From: Bog-473 sp963809715
GTDB lineage: Bacteria > Actinomycetota > Acidimicrobiia > Acidimicrobiales > RAAP-2
Direction: 5' to 3'
Assembly (NCBI GenBank): GCA_963809715.1
Contig: CAWEKO010000005.1
Location: forward strand, 295,967 to 359,966
Length of the DNA stretch: 64,000 nucleotides
The notes under the pieces are model-generated. The model was not told the DNA's origin and searched no databases. It worked only from the letters and a program-made list of their open reading frames with translations. This document shows, piece after piece, positions 54,567 through 63,277 of the stretch. The translations under genes and the position numbers were made by a program. Each line of letters starts with the position of its first letter. The stretch's first letter is position 1.

Positions 54567-55755
54567 TCACCGACCCTCCGGTGCGGGTTGTCAGTCGGTC
54601 TCGCAGTCCTTGCGGAACGGGCGACTGCTCCGCCAGATGCGCCATCTCGGCGTGGATGCCGCGCCGTTCGTCGTCCAGGAAATTGGCGATCGCGCGGCGC
54701 AGGCCGGTATGCGCGATCCAGTGCGCGGAGTAGGTCGGCTGCGGCAGATAGCCGCGCTGGATCTTGTGGCGGCCCTGCGCGCCGGCCTCGACGCGCTTCA
54801 GCCCGTGCTCGATCGCCCAGTCGATGGCGCGGTAGTAGCAAAGCTCGAAATGCAGGAACGGCCAGTCGCCGCGGCAGCCCCAGTTGCGCCCGTACAGCGC
54901 CTCGCTGCCGGCCAGGTTCAGCGCGCCCGCCACCGGCTTGCCGGCATTCTCGGCCATCATCAGCACGACGCGGTCACCCAGCCGCTCGCCGAGCAGCGAG
55001 AAGAACGAGCGCGACAGGTAGGCGGAGCCCCATTTGCGATCCACCGTCGAGCGATAGAAGCGATAGAACGCGTCCCAGTGCGCTTCCTTGATGTCGGCGC
55101 CGGTCAGCGCATGGAAGGTCAGGCCGGCGGCGTTGGCGTCGCGCCGCTCGCGCCGCAGCACCTTGCGCTTGCGCGACGACAGCGCGCCGAGGAAGTCGTC
55201 GAAGCTGGTGTAGCCGTCGTTCTCCCAATGGAACTGCATGCCGATGCGCTGCAGCCAGCCGGCCTCGCCGAGTTCCTGCCATTCCGCCTCGGTGCAGAAG
55301 GTGACGTGCACCGACGACAGGTCGAGCGACCGGCACGCCTGCTCCAGCGCCGATGCCAGCGCGGCGACCGGCACGCCGGCATCGGGATGGCGCAGCAGCC
55401 GCGGCCCGGGCACCGGACTGAACGGCACGGCGACCTGCAGCTTCGGATAGTAGTCGCCGCCGGCGCGCTCCAGCGCGTTCGCCCAGCCGTGGTCGAACAC
55501 GTATTCGCCGTAGCTGTGCGACTTGGCATACATCGGCGCGACCGCCACGACCTGGCCCGCCTCGCCGCGCAACACCGCGTGCTGCGGCAGCCAGCCGGTG
55601 CGGGCATTGGCGGAGCCGCTGTCCTCCATCGCACTCAGGAAGGCGTGGCTGACGAACGGATTGTCGGTCCCGGCGCAGGCGTCCCAGTCGGCCGCGGGGA
55701 TATCGGCGATCTTCTGGTGCAGCGTCAGGGTGAGCGTGGCGGAACCGTCGGGCAT
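54535..55755 (-). CDS. FemAB/GNAT-like acyltransferase (peptidogalycan biosynthesis-type, DUF482)
   Basis: 406 residues, intact. Family segments: NPFVSHAFLSAMEDSGS, GYTSFDDFLGALSSRKRKVLRRERRDA, WDAFYRFYRSTVDRKWGSAYLSRSFF, EALYGRNWGCRGDWPFLHFELCYYRAIDWAIEHGL and AGAQGRHKIQRGYLP. These GNAT-fold proteins are widespread in Alphaproteobacteria and are annotated as peptidogalycan biosynthesis proteins; the real acceptor is unknown. Eleven bases after ridA. Confidence 0.85.
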   Translation of the reverse strand: MPDGSATLTLTLHQKIADIPAADWDACAGTDNPFVSHAFLSAMEDSGSANARTGWLPQHAVLRGEAGQVVAVAPMYAKSHSYGEYVFDHGWANALERAGGDYYPKLQVAVPFSPVPGPRLLRHPDAGVPVAALASALEQACRSLDLSSVHVTFCTEAEWQELGEAGWLQRIGMQFHWENDGYTSFDDFLGALSSRKRKVLRRERRDANAAGLTFHALTGADIKEAHWDAFYRFYRSTVDRKWGSAYLSRSFFSLLGERLGDRVVLMMAENAGKPVAGALNLAGSEALYGRNWGCRGDWPFLHFELCYYRAIDWAIEHGLKRVEAGAQGRHKIQRGYLPQPTYSAHWIAHTGLRRAIANFLDDERRGIHAEMAHLAEQSPVPQGLRDRLTTRTGGSVIGGVVVRRRR

Positions 55756-55766
55756 GGCGTGCGAGC

Positions 55767-56234
55767 CTAACCGATCTCGAACATCCCCTCGACCTCGACG
55801 GCGGCATCGGCGGGCAGCGCGGGCACGCCGATCGTGGTGCGGGCGTGGCGGCCGGCCTCGCCGAACACCGCGACCGCGAGATCGGAGGCGCCGTTCATCA
55901 CCTGCGCGTGCTGGGTGAACTCCGGCGGCGAGGCGATGAAGCCGCCCAGCCGCACGACGCGGCGAACGCGGTCGAGGTCGCCGCCGCAGGCCGCCTTCAG
56001 GTGCACCAGCACGTTGATGAAGCAGAGCCGCGCGGCCTCCTTGCCCCGATCGATCGACACGCCGTCGCCGACCTTGCCGGTGATGGCGATCTTGCCGTCG
56101 ATCGCCGGCACCTGGCCGGAGACGACCACCAGATTGCCGGTGACGACATACGGCACGTAGTTGGCGATCGGCGGCATCGGGCTGGGCAGCGTGATGCCGA
56201 GTTCCGCGAGCTTCAGTTCGATCCGACCGGGCAT
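55767..56234 (-). CDS. RidA-family protein
   Basis: 155 residues of the longer, alphaproteobacterial RidA subgroup: KLAELGITLPSP, YVPYVVTGNLVVVSGQVP, EAARLCFINVLVHLKAACGGDLDRVRRVVRLGGF, HARTTIGVPALPADAAVEVEG. The Arg of the active site is in RTTIG. Hydrolyses reactive enamine/imine intermediates by family; other family members have lost this activity. ATG 56234; first gene of the operon. Confidence 0.9.
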   Translation of the reverse strand: MPGRIELKLAELGITLPSPMPPIANYVPYVVTGNLVVVSGQVPAIDGKIAITGKVGDGVSIDRGKEAARLCFINVLVHLKAACGGDLDRVRRVVRLGGFIASPPEFTQHAQVMNGASDLAVAVFGEAGRHARTTIGVPALPADAAVEVEGMFEIG

Positions 56235-56917
56235 TCGGGACTCCTCAGGCTGTCGCCGCACTGTCACTGTGAGGAACGTAGCGACGAAGCAACCCCGGCG
56301 ATAGTACGCGCTGCGGGCACGTATCTCCATCTCGTCGATTTGGGCACGTTTGCGGTGGCTGCACTGGTCGGCCTTGGCGGCGATGTCGGCGGTTGGTTCG
56401 GCCGCCTTCGGGTCGGTCGGAACCGGGTTTCGCTGGCGGCTCCAGTGGCGACGGCGGCTCTGGGGTCACGGCGGTCCGGTTGACGGGCAACACCTGCCCC
56501 CGTCAGCCCGATGGCGCAGCGCTAGTCCGGACGGTCCCAGCTCCGCCTGGAGCCGTAGGCAGGTGATTCCGGTAATCCGTCCTGAGGCGCCGGGTTGAGC
56601 AGATACCGGAGCGTAAAGGTCGCAGCAGTATCGACCGGCGCACAATCGCGACAGCCCAGCGTCCCGAACCAAAAATATGGACCATTGTCGTAAAATTTTA
56701 CACACCGCGACGCGTCGGATCGACGCTGTGCTGCCAACTCATTGTTTAAGCTGGATATTTCTCCGGGGGCTTTATCGGAGAATTTTACATAGCAGAAACG
56801 TCGGCCGGCGACGTTCCGCCAAGCCATTGATTAAGCTTGGTTTTTTATTATGGCATATATGTTGCTAATACCGATTGTTAGGTATATATAATGGTTCTCG
56901 GTATCGGCGAATGTGTC
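56235..56917. other. Intergenic stretch without a recognisable gene
   Basis: About 680 bases between ridA and the first PEP-CTERM gene. Open frames on both strands exist (for example 56,522-56,827 minus) but none resembles a family I know. The right half is AT-richer and contains the duplicated palindromic element at 56,695-56,840. It probably carries the divergent promoters. Confidence 0.5.
56695..56840. repeat. Two ~60-base diverged direct repeats, each with an inner palindrome
   Basis: Copy 1 is 56,695-56,754 and copy 2 is 56,782-56,840. Both start ATTTTACA, contain ACG-GTCGG-like dyad sequence (copy 2: AACGTCGGCCGGCGACGTT, a perfect palindrome), then GCCAA--CATTG-TTAAGCT. They lie about 80-220 bases before the PEP-CTERM gene, with AT-rich sequence just after copy 2. 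Confidence 0.6.
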
Positions 56918-57189
56918 ATGAAGCGTCCCCCCTAGCGACCAGCATCGTCGGCGAAATCGCCTTGGCCACGCCGGTATTGGCCAATCCCCTGACGATCACG
57001 AAAGCCCAACAGGCCGAAGTATTCCAGGGATCAGCCAATTGCGGAACATTCCGGCCTTTCGCTGACTGCGACAATGATCCTATCGCCGGTCATATCCCCG
57101 AACCGGCTTCAATGCTGTTGCTCGGCAGGAGGCTGCCCGGTCTCGGCCTGTTGTATCTCTACCGTAATCAAACGAGGCGGGACGCATAG
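56918..57189 (+). pseudogene. Short PEP-CTERM protein (frameshift at a C6 run)
   Basis: ATG 56918 begins MKRPP; a run of six C (about 56,927-56,932) then puts the frame out. In the next frame a signal-like ATSIVGEIALATPVLANP, a short Cys-containing middle, and a sorting signal PEPASMLLLG, hydrophobic segment, then RNQTRR follow. Only about 87 residues, much shorter than most exosortase substrates, so the centre may be deleted. PEP-CTERM proteins are processed by exosortase and linked to extracellular polysaccharide; no exosortase gene is in the window. Confidence 0.55.
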
Positions 57190-57227
57190 AGATGCGCCTC
57201 AGGCCTCCCACCCGAAGGAATCACATC

Positions 57228-57771
57228 ATGCGTACCTATCCGCGTTGCCGCGGCGGCATTGGTGATTGGGTTGACCAATGTGCAATGGCGACGCAATTTC
57301 GTATGGGGCGACAACTCGCTCGGCTCGATCGGAGACGAAATCGGCAGTCCCTACGACATCTTCAAGATCGACGGAAACAGCGGCACGGCGGCTGGTCATC
57401 AGCAGGTGGCGACACTGGACTTCATCGTGGGCGCGAAACTGCTATGGCTGCGCTCTGACGCCCTCCGGCAGCTTGCTGGTGTAAACTCAAGGTCGGCGGA
57501 GTGACACAAGCCGTCTCGCTTCCGTGGAACTGGTCGTCAACCGGACCAACCGACACGCTGTTCCTGGCTCCGATCGCCCCGCTGAATTATCACTTGGATG
57601 GTGGCGAGATCATATCGGTTTCCTTCGATAGCACATCGGCATTGATGGCAGACGTCCGGCAATACGGCAAGTGAGCCGCTGTACGCGCAGTTCAATGTTC
57701 CAGAACCGGTGTCGCTCGTGCTGCTCGGTGTCGGTTGCATCGGCATCGGGCTGGTGCGTCGCAAAGGCTGA
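57228..57771 (+). pseudogene. PEP-CTERM domain protein (at least two or three frameshifts)
   Basis: ATG 57228 has GAAGGA upstream. Pieces from different frames give one secreted protein: RVAAAALVIGLTNV (signal), FVWGDNSLGSIGDE, IGSPYDIFKIDGNSGTAAGHQQ, KLKVGGVTQAVSLPWNWSS, LNYHLDGGEIISVSFDSTSA, then PLYAQFNVPEPVSLVLLG with GIGLVRRKG at the end: PEP motif, hydrophobic helix and basic tail. An extra A at about 57,670 causes the last break. About 180 residues when restored. Second PEP-CTERM gene in tandem. Confidence 0.6.
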
Positions 57772-57893
57772 ATTTGGAACGTTTTCATCGCGGCGCGGCC
57801 GTCATCCGCTAGGCTGTCTACCGACGCCACGTACCGATCGGCAGCTCGCAATGACAATGCCAGTCCGCAACGATCGCGCGGCCGGCACGTTGC

Positions 57894-58509
57894 TCATGCG
57901 CGACGGCGTCGCAGCACCGCCTCGCGGATCAGCGGCATGCGGTCGTTGCCGAAATACATGTCGTCGCCGCCGACGAACATCGTGGGCGAGCCGAAGCCGC
58001 CGCGATCGATCAGCTCCTGCGTGATGGCGCGCAGCCTGTCCTTGATCGGCCTGCTGCTCGATGCCGGCGAGGAATTTGTCGGCATCGACGCCGACCTTGT
58101 CGCAGATCTCGCGCAGCACCGGGACCTGCGAGATGTCCTTGTCGTCGCCCCAATAGGCCTCGAACGTCGCCAGCGCGAACGGCACCAGCTTGCCCTCCGG
58201 CTCCAGCAGGATGCAGCCGCGCATCGCACGGACGCTGTTCACCGGGAACACCGTCGGGCGGTAGTGCATGCGGATGCCGAGGTGGCGCGCCCAGTCCTGC
58301 TGGTCCTTCTTGCTGTAGGCCGACTTCGCCGGCACCGGCTTCTCGCGCGAATTGTGCACGCTGGGATTGACCGCGTTGAACACGCCGCCGACCAGGATCG
58401 GCCGCCAGGCGATGTCGATCCCCAGCTCCTTCTGCATGAGCAGCAGGTTGTGGAAGGCGAAATAGGTCCACGGGCTCGAGCAGTCGAAGAAGCATTCGAT
58501 GTCTGACAT
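57894..58509 (-). CDS. DsbA-family 2-hydroxychromene-2-carboxylate isomerase (one frameshift)
   Basis: About 205 residues, thioredoxin-fold kappa-class GST-like isomerase. Starts MSDIECFFDCSSPWTYFAFHN with the catalytic Ser of SSPWTY; then WRPILVGGVFNAVNPS, DWARHLGIRMHYRPTVFPVNSV, ATFEAYWGDDKDISQ. Near 58,050-58,065 the frame slips by one base, and the end follows: KDRLRAITQELIDRGGFGSPTMFVGGDDMYFGNDR. Uses glutathione; relatives act in naphthalene-type ring degradation, here substrate unknown. Downstream of the GST gene. Confidence 0.85.
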
Positions 58510-58528
58510 TGGAAGCTCCACGATTGGA

Positions 58529-58556
58529 CCCCCGCTCCCGCGCGAGGGAGGGGGAG
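58529..58556. repeat. GC-rich inverted repeat between GST and isomerase genes
   Basis: CCCCCGCTCCC, a short GCGCG centre, then GGGAGGGGGAG form an imperfect stem. Such CTCCC/GGGAG palindromes are a common dispersed intergenic repeat type in Alphaproteobacteria. It could act as a weak transcript-end or processing site. Confidence 0.45.
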
Positions 58557-58568
58557 TCTTCCGCAGTG

Positions 58569-59292
58569 CTACGCCGGCACCGGCCGGGCGCGCTGGTTGT
58601 ACAGCAGCTTGGCGCGCCGCGCCTGCTCCTCCGGCGTCACCGCCGATGGGTCGCCGGGCAGGTCCGCGCCCACCGCCATGCCGCGCTGCACGCCCGGCCG
58701 CGCGCCGAGTTCCTCGAACCAGCGCTTGAAGTACTTGAACTCCTCGATGTCCTGGCCCTGCGCCTTCCAGTTCACCGTCCACGGGTAGCTGATCATGTCG
58801 GCGATCGTGTACTCGTCGCCGGCCAGGTACCGGCTCTCGTACAGCCGGTTGTTCAGCACCCCGAACAGCCGGTTCACCTCGTCGGTGAAGCGGGTCACCG
58901 CGTAGGTCTGGTCGCCCTTGGTGTCGCCCAGCCGGCGGAAGTGGCCGCACTCGCCGCTCTTCGGCCCCTGGTTGGCCATCTGCCAGATCAGCCACTGGAT
59001 GACCTGATATTTCGGCCGCAACGCCTGCGGGAAGAACTTCCCTTCCTTTTCGGCGACATACAGCATGATCGCGCCGGATTCGAAGATGGCGATCGGCTCG
59101 CCGCCGCCGGCCGGGTTGTGATCCACCAGGACCGGCATGCGGTGGTTCGGGTTCATCTTGAGGAATTCCGGCGTGAACTGGTCGCCGCGCCCGATATTAC
59201 AGGGCACGATCTTGTACTGCGCTGCCGAGCTCCTCCAGCAGGATTGTCACCTTCTTGCCGTTCGGCGTCGGCCAATAGTGAACATCGTACAT
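58569..59292 (-). CDS. Glutathione S-transferase, YghU-like (one frameshift)
   Basis: About 240 residues. ATG 59292 starts MYDVHYWPTPNGKKVTILLEE, the thioredoxin-like glutathione domain. Around 59,205-59,235 one base is off and the protein continues YKIVPCNIGRGDQFTPEFLKMNPNHRMPVLVDHNP, then FESGAIMLYVAEKEGKFFP and the helical domain to KLLYNQRARPVPA. The NGKK motif and NPNHRMPV are typical of nu-class/YghU-like GSTs. It sits 59 bases upstream of the DsbA-type isomerase, another glutathione-dependent protein, on the same strand. Confidence 0.87.
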
Positions 59293-59477
59293 CGTTCTGC
59301 CTTTCTGTCCTCGCTTGGGTCCCGGTCAAAACGGATGGCGCGACCACCATGCCACAGGCGGCGGCATTGGAAAGTCCCCGGCTTTCGCGGCGGGACTGCA
59401 AGAAATGCTTGTCCTGACGGGACAAACCGTGATTCCGTCACAATGCAACTGAACCTGCAACAGCGAGTCGGTCAGCC

Positions 59478-59838
59478 ATGGCATTGAAGAAGGCACCCGC
59501 GGCAGCCAAGTCCGCGGCAAAGTCCCCGAAGGCGGCAGCGCCGGCCAAAGCGGCCGCGCAGGCCACCGTGACCCTCAAACATCTGTCGGCGTCGCTCTCC
59601 GAGAGCCACGAGATGCCGAAGAAGCAGTGCGACGCGATGCTCAGCGACATGGTGGGCCTGGTCACGCAGGCACCTGAAGAAGGGCGACAAGATCCGGCTC
59701 AACGGACTGGGCATGCTTCAGGTCAGGAAGCGGGCCGCCCGCATGGGCCGCAACCCGGCCACCGGCGAGGCGATCAAGATCAAGGCGAGCAAGAAGGTCG
59801 CCTTCCGGGTCGCCAAGGAACTGAAAGAGGCGGTCTGA
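59478..59838 (+). CDS. HU-family nucleoid protein with Lys/Ala-rich N-terminal tail (one frameshift)
   Basis: ATG 59478. First ~30 residues are a histone H1-like tail (MALKKAPAAAKSAAKSPKAA onward). The HU fold begins at VTLKHLSASLSESHEMPKKQCDAMLSDMVGLVT. At about 59,668-59,676 (ACGCAGGCACC) an extra base breaks the frame; the rest is HLKKGDKIRLNGLGMLQVRKRAARMGRNPATGEAIKIKASKKVAFR with the end KELKEAV at 59,838, including the DNA-binding arm (RNPATGEAI). About 120 residues restored. Since HU of this type is normally kept, the break is likely a consensus error. Confidence 0.88.
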
Positions 59839-60241
59839 TCGGGGGGCCGCCACTCCTTCCGGGTCTACCTGCCACCCGTCTATCGGCGGCGGTTCCGACG
59901 GCGGTGGTGCGTGCTCGACAGGCTGCTCATCGATCTTCGGCGAATCCGGCGGCGGCGCTTTGTGCTGCCGCGCTGGTCGCATTCCATCAGCGCTGGTGCG
60001 ACGAGGCGGCACGCTTCCGCCTCGGCATCGTGTTGGTCACTGTCGTCGCCGTAAATCCAGGGCCACGGCCTTCCAGCCCGCGGCACGATCACCGCGACCA
60101 CCGGGGACCACCATGCCCCGCGCCATCGTCCCTCGACCTGCCGCCACAAGCGACCGCCGCGGAGGATGCCAGCCCTGCTGGAGGTGCGGCCATCGTGGAG
60201 CAGAAGGCATCAGCGCGCCCGCTCGTGACCAAGCCTGATCT

Positions 60242-60612
60242 GGAACCAAAAAGGGCGACGCCGCCCCTCGGCTGTGCGGGCAACTTCGGATGATCCGCCG
60301 ATTCACATCCGCCCGACTTTTCCCGCAATCGCCGGGTGCAAAGCAAAAGAGCCATTCAGGCTCAGGCCATTACCGCATATGCAGGGTCCGGCGGCAGCAA
60401 GAGTGTGGCGGTGTAGGAAGGAAGAAGGAAGGTGGTTTCACACCGAGGACACCGAGAAAACACTGAGCACCACCGAGAGCGCTTAATGCGCTTCGCGCAA
60501 AAGTGCCGGTTCCTTCCTCGGTGGCCCTCCGTGGGATTCTCGGTGTCCTCCGTGTGAAATCCTTCTTACCCTGAGCCGGACGAGCCGGAACCAAAAAGGC
60601 GACGCCGTCCCT
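60242..60612. repeat. Direct repeat pair GGAACCAAAAAGG(G)CGACGCCG
   Basis: Copies at 60,242-60,268 and 60,587-60,612 share GGAACCAAAAAGG, CGACGCCG and a following YCCCT. On the minus strand copy 1 reads GGGCGGCGTCGCCCTTTTT, a short stem plus T-run like an intrinsic terminator. The two copies bracket the long inverted repeat at 60,436-60,559. Confidence 0.5.
60436..60559. repeat. 23-base inverted repeat with 78-base centre
   Basis: Left arm 60,436-60,458 (TTTCACACCGAGGACACCG then AGAA) and right arm 60,537-60,559 are reverse complements with one mismatch. The centre has further CACCGAG/CTCGGTG words and AGCGC/GCGCAA dyads, so the element folds into a long imperfect stem. The CCGAGGACACCGAG word is itself iterated, like known dispersed repeats of some bacteria. 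Confidence 0.6.
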
Positions 60613-60742
60613 TACGGCGGCCGGCAGCCGGCAACTGAAACCAATAGGCAGGGCAGCCTGCGACCATTGTCGCCAAGAAGAAGCCGCGTGGTCGCAGAGC
60701 CGCCGGGGTCGACGACGGCACGAAAGCACCGCACAAGGCTTC

Positions 60743-61216
60743 GTGGTGACGATCGAGCCGACCGATCGGCGCAACGACAGCGGGCTGGCGGCGGATCTGG
60801 TGGCGCAGATCGAACAGCGCTGCGGTGCACCGCCCACCCGGCTGCTGGCGGATGGCACGGCGATGACGCAGGACGAGATCGTGGGCCTGGCGGAGCACTG
60901 TCCGGGACTGACGGTGTACACGCCGCTGCCCAAGGAACGCGACGATGTCACCGCCGAGACCCTGCGCAAGCGGCAGTGGCTACGCGAACACGAGCCTGAC
61001 GCGCTGCGGGACTGGCGGGCGCGGATGGCGAGCAAGGCTGGCCAGGCGATATATCGACGGCGCAAGCTGACCGAGCATGCACATGCCAAGATGAAGAACC
61101 GTGGCTTTGCCCGGATGGCGGTGCACGGCATCGCCAAGGTCCGGGTGGTCTGTCTGCTGCATGCCCTGGCGCACAATATGATGCAGGCGCATGGCATGCG
61201 GGCCGCCACCGCCTGA
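60743..61216 (+). pseudogene. IS1182-type transposase, C-terminal remnant
   Basis: 157 residues matching the C-terminal part of DDE transposases of the IS1182/IS5-like group: VTIEPTDRRNDSGLAADLV, LLADGTAMTQDEIVGLAEHCPGLTVYTPLP, RRRKLTEHAHAKMKNRGFARMAVHG with the catalytic Glu region, and VCLLHALAHNMMQA. The N-terminal half with the first Asp residues is missing, and no terminal inverted repeats are evident. A dead fragment. Confidence 0.7.
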
Positions 61217-61238
61217 GGGGACAACCGTCCCCCAGGCG
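61210..61238 (+). terminator. Hairpin at the end of the transposase remnant
   Basis: CGCCTGAGGGGAC - AACC - GTCCCCCAGGCG: a 12-pair stem with one bulged A that includes the transposase stop codon. No T-run follows, so termination would be weak or factor-aided. Confidence 0.5.
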
Positions 61239-61572
61239 GGTACGCTCGGGCAGGGCGCGGCTGGAGGCGTTTGCCGCGCCCGCTGATGCGACAGTCATCA
61301 CGCTGGTTCTCGCATCGAAATAAGCGGCCCGGCAACTTGTTGCCGCAGGCGCGAAAGTCTTGCCGCCAGCGCGAAGGTCGAATTGGATTACGTCCCCTTA
61401 CGCGGGAATGACGAAAGTACCGCGGCTCGGCCGCTCCCGGCCGGTCGGAGACTTCGCAATGTCATCGGTGACGGACGATCCCCGCGTGTTGACCCGATCG
61501 CCCCTGAGCCTTCTGTTCAAGTGCTGATCAAATCCACATGACACTCACGAAAGCATGAAGTAACTTGTGCGG
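61239..61572. other. Intergenic stretch, nothing recognised
   Basis: About 330 bases between the transposase remnant and the TPR gene. I see no coding signal or tRNA. The last ~60 bases are AT-richer and presumably hold the promoter of the TPR gene. Confidence 0.5.
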
Positions 61573-63272
61573 ATGCAGCAATTCCGCACCGCCCGTCGCG
61601 GCCTCCTCCTCGCCCTTACCCTGCTGGCAGCCTGCGCGGCAGCCGATCCCTCCCCGAACCGGGCGCCGGTCGCGCGCGCCGGTCACGGCGCGCCATCCGG
61701 CGTATACGGCGGGTTCCTGACCGGCCGATTTGCCATGAGCGAGGCGGACTTCGCAGATGGCCGCCACGCAGTTCCTGCGCGCGCTCGCTTCTCGGCCCGA
61801 TGACACCGAACTGCTGCAGCAGGCATTCATCGCCAGTCTGGTCGCCGGCCGCTCCGAGGCGGTGCAGCTTGCCCACCAACTGCCGGATAGCCAGGCGGCG
61901 CAACTCCTGCTCGGCCAGGCGGAGGTGCGCGTCGGCCATTGGCCGGCAGCGGAGCAGCGCTTCCGCGCGCTGCCGCGCCAGGGCCTGACGCAACTACTCC
62001 AGCCGCTGCTGATCGCCTGGTCGCAGCAGGGCGACGGTCGCACCGATGCGGCGTTGGCCACGCTGCGTCCGTTCATCGATGGCCCGCAGTTCCGCGGGAT
62101 CTACGCACTGCATGCCGCGCTGATCGCCGACCAGGCTGGCCGCTCGGCGGAAGCCGCGAAACTGTACCGCCAGGCGCAGACCGAATTTGGCGGCATGAAC
62201 CTGCGCCTCGCGGAGATCCTGGCGAGCGCCCAGGCGCGCCACGGCCATCTCGGGGAGGCGCAGCGCATTCTCGCTGGGCTGGCCGCCGATGCACCGGATA
62301 TGAGCATTGCCCTGCCCACGTTGACTGCAGCCAGCATGACCCCGCAGGTGCCGCGCGCGATGGACGGGATCGCGGAGGCCTATCTCGCGCTTGCGGCCAC
62401 CTTGCGCTCGCAGAACGCCGGGGACTTCGCCATGCTCGGTACTGCGGCTCGCCATCGACCTGCGGCCCGACTTCACCGCCGCCCGGCTGCTTGCGGCCGA
62501 CATCCTGGACGGCGAGCGCCATGTCGAGAACGCGTTGCAGATGCTCGCGGCCGTCGCCAATGACGACCCACTGATCGCGGTGGTCCGATTGCAGCGCGCC
62601 GCGCTGACCGAGCGGCTGGGTAATTCCGAGGAGGCGATGCACGCGATGCAGCGGATCGCGCGCGACTATCCCGAGAGCTCGATCCCCGCAATACGGGAAG
62701 GCGACCTGCTGCGCTTCAAGCAGCGCTTCGCCGAGGCGATCGGCGCCTATGATCGGGCCCTCGCGCGGATCAAGACGCCCGGACCGGCCGACTGGCTCGT
62801 CTATTACGATCGCGGCATCTGCTACGAGCGTTCGCGCCAGTGGACCAAGGCGGAGGCTGACTTCAAGCACGCGCTGACGCTCGCCCCGGATCAGCCCTTC
62901 GTCCTCAACTACCTCGGCTACTCCTGGGCCGACATGGGCCAGAACCTGGCTCAGGCGCGGACAATGATCGACAAGGCGGTCCAGAACCGGCCGAATGATG
63001 GCGCGATTGTCGATAGCCTCGGCTGGGTGATGCTGCGCCAGGGAAGCGTCGCCGAAGCGGTACGCACCCTGGAGCGCGCGGTTGAACTGGAACCGGAAGA
63101 TGCGTCGATCAACGGCCATCTCGGCGACGCCTACTGGGCGGCCGGACGCAAGCTGGAGGCGACCTACCAGTGGCGCCGCGCCCTGATCTTCAATCCAGCG
63201 CCGGACGATGCAGCGAAGCTGGAGGCCAAGCTGCGGAGCGGACAGCAGCCAACGGTGGCGAGCGGCCAATAG
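61573..63272 (+). CDS. Tetratricopeptide-repeat lipoprotein (two frameshifts)
   Basis: About 565 residues when restored. ATG 61573 starts MQQFRTARRGLLLALTLLAAC, a lipoprotein signal with lipobox LLAAC. After SEADFA (frame slip near 61,755) come MAATQFLRALASRPDDTELLQQAF and many helical TPR-like repeats. A second slip near 62,440 leads to VLRLAIDLRPDFTAARLLAADIL, ALERIKT-type repeats and well-formed TPRs: ADWLVYYDRGICYERSRQWTKAEADFKHAL, PFVLNYLGYSWADMG, GAIVDSLGWVMLRQGSVAEAV, SINGHLGDAYWAAGRKLEA. This TPR-ispE pair is typical in Rhodospirillales-like genomes. Likely a periplasm-facing scaffold; role unknown. Five bases upstream of ispE. Confidence 0.83.
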
Positions 63273-63277
63273 GGTCT

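Larger units (their letters stand above)
59839..60742. other. Repeat-rich intergenic stretch without a recognisable gene
   Basis: About 900 bases between the HU gene and the transposase remnant. No frame resembles a known protein; a Pro-rich minus-strand frame near 59,850-60,010 is the only mildly protein-like one. It holds a 23-base inverted repeat (60,436/60,537) and a ~26-base direct repeat (60,242 and 60,587). Confidence 0.5.

Noticed and set aside
59662..60012. A Pro-rich minus-strand protein downstream of HU
   Set aside because: Much of it is antisense to the HU gene, and the remainder is low complexity without a clear start.
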